Positions 61,836 to 64,000 of a stretch of DNA of 64,000 nt are shown here, piece by piece (positions within the stretch are counted from its first letter, which is position 1; each line of letters opens with the position of its first letter). The stretch spans positions 27,412-91,411 of the forward strand of contig CAVSPC010000054.1 of the NCBI GenBank assembly GCA_963729795.1, written 5' to 3'. Made by a program: the position numbers and the translations under genes. Origin of the DNA: CAWBBA01 sp963729795 (GTDB taxonomy: Bacteria; Desulfobacterota; Desulfomonilia; Desulfomonilales; Desulfomonilaceae). The notes under the pieces were generated by a model, which made no database searches, was not told where the DNA came from, and saw nothing but the letters and a program-made list of their open reading frames with translations.

Positions 61836-63314
61836 TTATTCACTCAAGGAAGCCCGCCCATTGCGTGGCTGTTTTACGAGCGCGGTGCCCGCTGCAATAA
61901 CGGCAATCGAAGCCCCCACCAGAAAGGCGCTCTCTACGCCGTGCAAAAACAAGAGCGCTTCCGAAGAGTTCAGCGACTCCTTGGCCAAGATAGCTTCAGG
62001 AACCACGGCATGAAGAATCAACCCGGCCAGTGCGATACCGATAACCATGCCGATATTTCTCATTTGAGCCAGAACGGCCGAAGCTACGCCGAGGTGAGGT
62101 CTGGGCACGGAACTCATGGCGGCGCTCGTATTTGGCGATTGAAACACCGCTGCCCCAATTCCAAACAGGGTGAGCCTTATCGCGACGTCAAACGTTCCCG
62201 CCGACGCGGACAGCCGACCGAGTAGAAACATGGCTAAGGCGCAAATTAGCTGTCCGAGGCAGGAGAGACCTCGTGACCCCAGACGATCCGAAAGCCAACC
62301 GCTTATGGGACCTACCACCATGACCGCCAGCGGGAAGCACGTCAAAATGAGGCCAATCCTGTTCGGAGCGTAATGCATTACTCTTTGAAGATAAAACGGG
62401 GTCAGAAAAATCACCACAAACTGCGCCATGAAGTTCAGCAATGAACTGATGCTCGCGAACGTGAAAGTGACGTTACGAAATAGATTCAACCTGAGCATCG
62501 GGTCTGCAGCCTGGCGTTCGGTCAGAACGAATCCGATCCCGCTGGCGAGGGATACGGCCACCAAGGCTCCGGTCGCGGCATTGACGCCCGATCCCTGAGC
62601 TCGATTGATAAACAACAACAGACAAAATAAGAAGCCGAAAGCAGTTGCAGCGCCCAGAAAATCAAATTTGCCGGATTGCCCTTTGATTTCCGGCATTACG
62701 CGATGAATAACGACGAACGCTGCTATTCCGATGGGAACGTTGATAAGAAAGGTGAATCTCCATCCCAGCAGGGAAGCTATAAATCCGCCGAAGGAAGGCC
62801 CAATGGCGAGCCCCGCGGCAATACCGACGGAGAATGTGCCCAAAGCCCGCCCGAGTTCATTGGGTGGAAAGCACGCGGTTATTATTGCCAGAGGTACCGC
62901 CATCAGCATGGTCGCGCCAACCGCCTGCAGCGTACGAAACAAGATAAGTTCATAGATGCTCTGGGAAAGGCCACACAGCCCTGATGCGATCACGAAGATG
63001 ACAAGCCCATATTGAAAGACTTTCTTGTAGCCCCAGATATCTCCAAGACGGCCAAAGAACAACAACAAGCTGCTGATGATCAGCAGATATATCATGGGAA
63101 CCCACTGGGCAGTGGCGATTCGTGCCGAAAAGACATCTGTGAGCGTGGGCAGAATCACATTGACCATGCTGCCATCGATGGGGGTCAGGATTATACCGAA
63201 CATCAAAGCGAATAGGATCTGATAGCGCCGGGCATAGCGGCTGTCTTCCGATTTTAAGCTTTCGAACAAGGTGGTCTCCTGCAGACAACTCAGCTTTCGG
63301 TTTTCTGTTTCCAT
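61836..63314 (-). CDS. MFS multidrug exporter, DHA2 (14-TM, EmrB-like)
   Basis: From ATG 63314 this 492-residue protein has about 14 membrane helices and the DHA2 signature LTPIDGSMVNVILPTLTDVF in helix 1, RLGDIWGYKK in the loop 2-3 and GRALGTFSVGIAAGLAIGPSFGGFI in helix 5. It exports amphipathic drugs or acids by proton antiport. The longer frame upstream to 63599 overlaps the divergent epimerase gene and has no membrane character, so I reject it. No adaptor (EmrA) or regulator is adjacent. Confidence 0.88.
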   Translation of the reverse strand: METENRKLSCLQETTLFESLKSEDSRYARRYQILFALMFGIILTPIDGSMVNVILPTLTDVFSARIATAQWVPMIYLLIISSLLLFFGRLGDIWGYKKVFQYGLVIFVIASGLCGLSQSIYELILFRTLQAVGATMLMAVPLAIITACFPPNELGRALGTFSVGIAAGLAIGPSFGGFIASLLGWRFTFLINVPIGIAAFVVIHRVMPEIKGQSGKFDFLGAATAFGFLFCLLLFINRAQGSGVNAATGALVAVSLASGIGFVLTERQAADPMLRLNLFRNVTFTFASISSLLNFMAQFVVIFLTPFYLQRVMHYAPNRIGLILTCFPLAVMVVGPISGWLSDRLGSRGLSCLGQLICALAMFLLGRLSASAGTFDVAIRLTLFGIGAAVFQSPNTSAAMSSVPRPHLGVASAVLAQMRNIGMVIGIALAGLILHAVVPEAILAKESLNSSEALLFLHGVESAFLVGASIAVIAAGTALVKQPRNGRASLSE

Positions 63315-63492
63315 GGTTCCGGGGATTGTAGCCGCAATTGTGCCGTGGTCAAGCCGTTGGTGGCCATGAGACTCCAAGCAAGTGGCACTGGGCCCGATCA
63401 GGGCTTGTTGTTTCGACCAATTCTTGATATTGCCTTTTCCCATGAATCGAAAACAAGTCGGAATCATTTCTCGTGGCAGTGGAGAGTTTGAT

Positions 63493-63888
63493 ATGAAATT
63501 GGAAAAGATTGACCATATTTGCATCGCAGTGAAAGATCGCGGTCTGGCAGAGGCCCGTTTCAAAGAGGTCTTTGGTTTCGAACCGGATGAAAGATACATA
63601 GATAATGACGAAAAGATTGATGTGGCTCGCTATTATATAGGGGATGTAGGCTTTGAACTTGTGGCCCCAACCAGCGATGACAGCGAAGTGGCGCGATTTA
63701 TTCGGCGTCGCGGGGAAGGCCTGTACTTGCTCTCACTCAAGGTGCCCGACACGAATGAGACCCTGGAAGAACTCAAGAAAAAGCCCGTGGAGCTGATAGA
63801 CGAGACACCTCGAACCTGGCGGGACAGCCGATTCGCATTCATTCATCCCCACTCCATGTTCGGCGTATTGCTCGAAATCATTGATTGA
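63493..63888 (+). CDS. mce: Methylmalonyl-CoA epimerase
   Basis: A 131-residue vicinal-oxygen-chelate (glyoxalase-fold) protein: IDHICIAVKD with the first metal-binding His, GFELVAPTSDDSEVARFIRRRGEGLYLLSL, and HPHSMFGVLLEIID with the C-terminal metal ligand Glu. These fit methylmalonyl-CoA epimerase, which interconverts the (2S) and (2R) forms between propionyl-CoA carboxylase and mutase. ATG 63493 follows GGAGAG; a longer frame upstream is not supported. It complements the PrpE-like gene at 10 kb for propionate use. Confidence 0.88.
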   Translation: MKLEKIDHICIAVKDRGLAEARFKEVFGFEPDERYIDNDEKIDVARYYIGDVGFELVAPTSDDSEVARFIRRRGEGLYLLSLKVPDTNETLEELKKKPVELIDETPRTWRDSRFAFIHPHSMFGVLLEIID

Positions 63889-64000
63889 TCCCGAGACAGG
63901 AATAGAAATGGAGCGCGCCGAGTTAGTCCGTGCGAAATGTCACGGTCGAGTGGTCACTCTGCGGCCATCGAGGTTCACCAGTGCGTACTGAAAATGACTC

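Noticed and set aside
63315..63599. N-terminal extension of the MFS exporter to 63599
   Set aside because: It overlaps the divergent epimerase gene and has no membrane or signal features; the ATG at 63314 fits the family.
1..64000. tRNA or rRNA genes
   Set aside because: No cloverleaf with a CCA-type acceptor end or conserved rRNA segment was recognised by eye; a covariance-model search would be decisive.

Overview
The window looks like a chromosome segment of a Gram-negative anaerobe, most plausibly a Desulfobacterota (Syntrophobacteria or Desulfomonile-like) bacterium. This is an inference from gene content: O-antigen ABC export, several acyl-CoA synthetases, methylmalonyl-CoA epimerase, and a CzcBA-type RND pump. 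No rRNA or tRNA gene was seen.

Layout. 0-6.1 kb: an IS4-like transposase remnant, a TPR/aspartic-protease protein, and a conserved minus-strand housekeeping block rpsO-pnp-M16 peptidase. 6.3-25.3 kb: an acetate/propionate activation region. It holds an ActP-like symporter with its DUF485 partner, a PrpE-like propionyl-CoA synthetase, a CrbS/CbrA-like symporter-histidine kinase with a small membrane protein upstream and two receiver proteins downstream, a DnaQ-like exonuclease, two tandem cNMP-CBS-nucleotidyltransferase (DUF294) proteins, acsA, a decayed HicBA module and a GNAT acetyltransferase. 25.5-31.3 kb: a heavy-metal efflux block whose czcA-like gene is frameshifted. 31.3-37.4 kb: a compact minus-strand operon of a second Acs paralogue with eroded active-site motifs, a second GNAT, an AcuC-type deacetylase and an AcsA-like AMP ligase, with a receiver protein divergent from it. 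Its logic resembles the Bacillus acsA/acuABC acetylation switch. 37.6-42.7 kb: a MntA/HepT toxin-antitoxin pair, a RAYT-type transposase fragment carrying an intergenic repeat, a crotonase-family hydratase, and ChlD/ChlI-like chelatase ATPases. 43-45.4 kb: a Tat-exported bicupin and a DUF72 gene, both frameshifted, the bicupin flanked by copies of one repeat. 45.5-56.7 kb: a minus-strand surface-polysaccharide operon (wzm, frameshifted wzt, RmlD-like reductase, sugar cupin, glycosyltransferases, B12-radical SAM enzyme, methyltransferase, GT9) with an EPS-type winged-helix regulator and an operator-like inverted repeat. 57-61 kb: a frameshifted O-antigen-ligase-like/VWA fusion and a TPR protein. 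61-64 kb: a methyltransferase, an MFS exporter and methylmalonyl-CoA epimerase.

Two themes stand out. First, acyl-CoA synthetases are surrounded by predicted acetylation and deacetylation enzymes and by acetate-sensing two-component proteins; the second Acs keeps its acetylatable lysine motif but has lost the conserved adenylate and acetate-binding motifs. Second, single-base frameshifts are concentrated in the accessory genes of 24-58 kb, which means either gene decay or assembly indels. Gene starts were moved from the longest ORF wherever a Shine-Dalgarno sequence or the family length argued for it.
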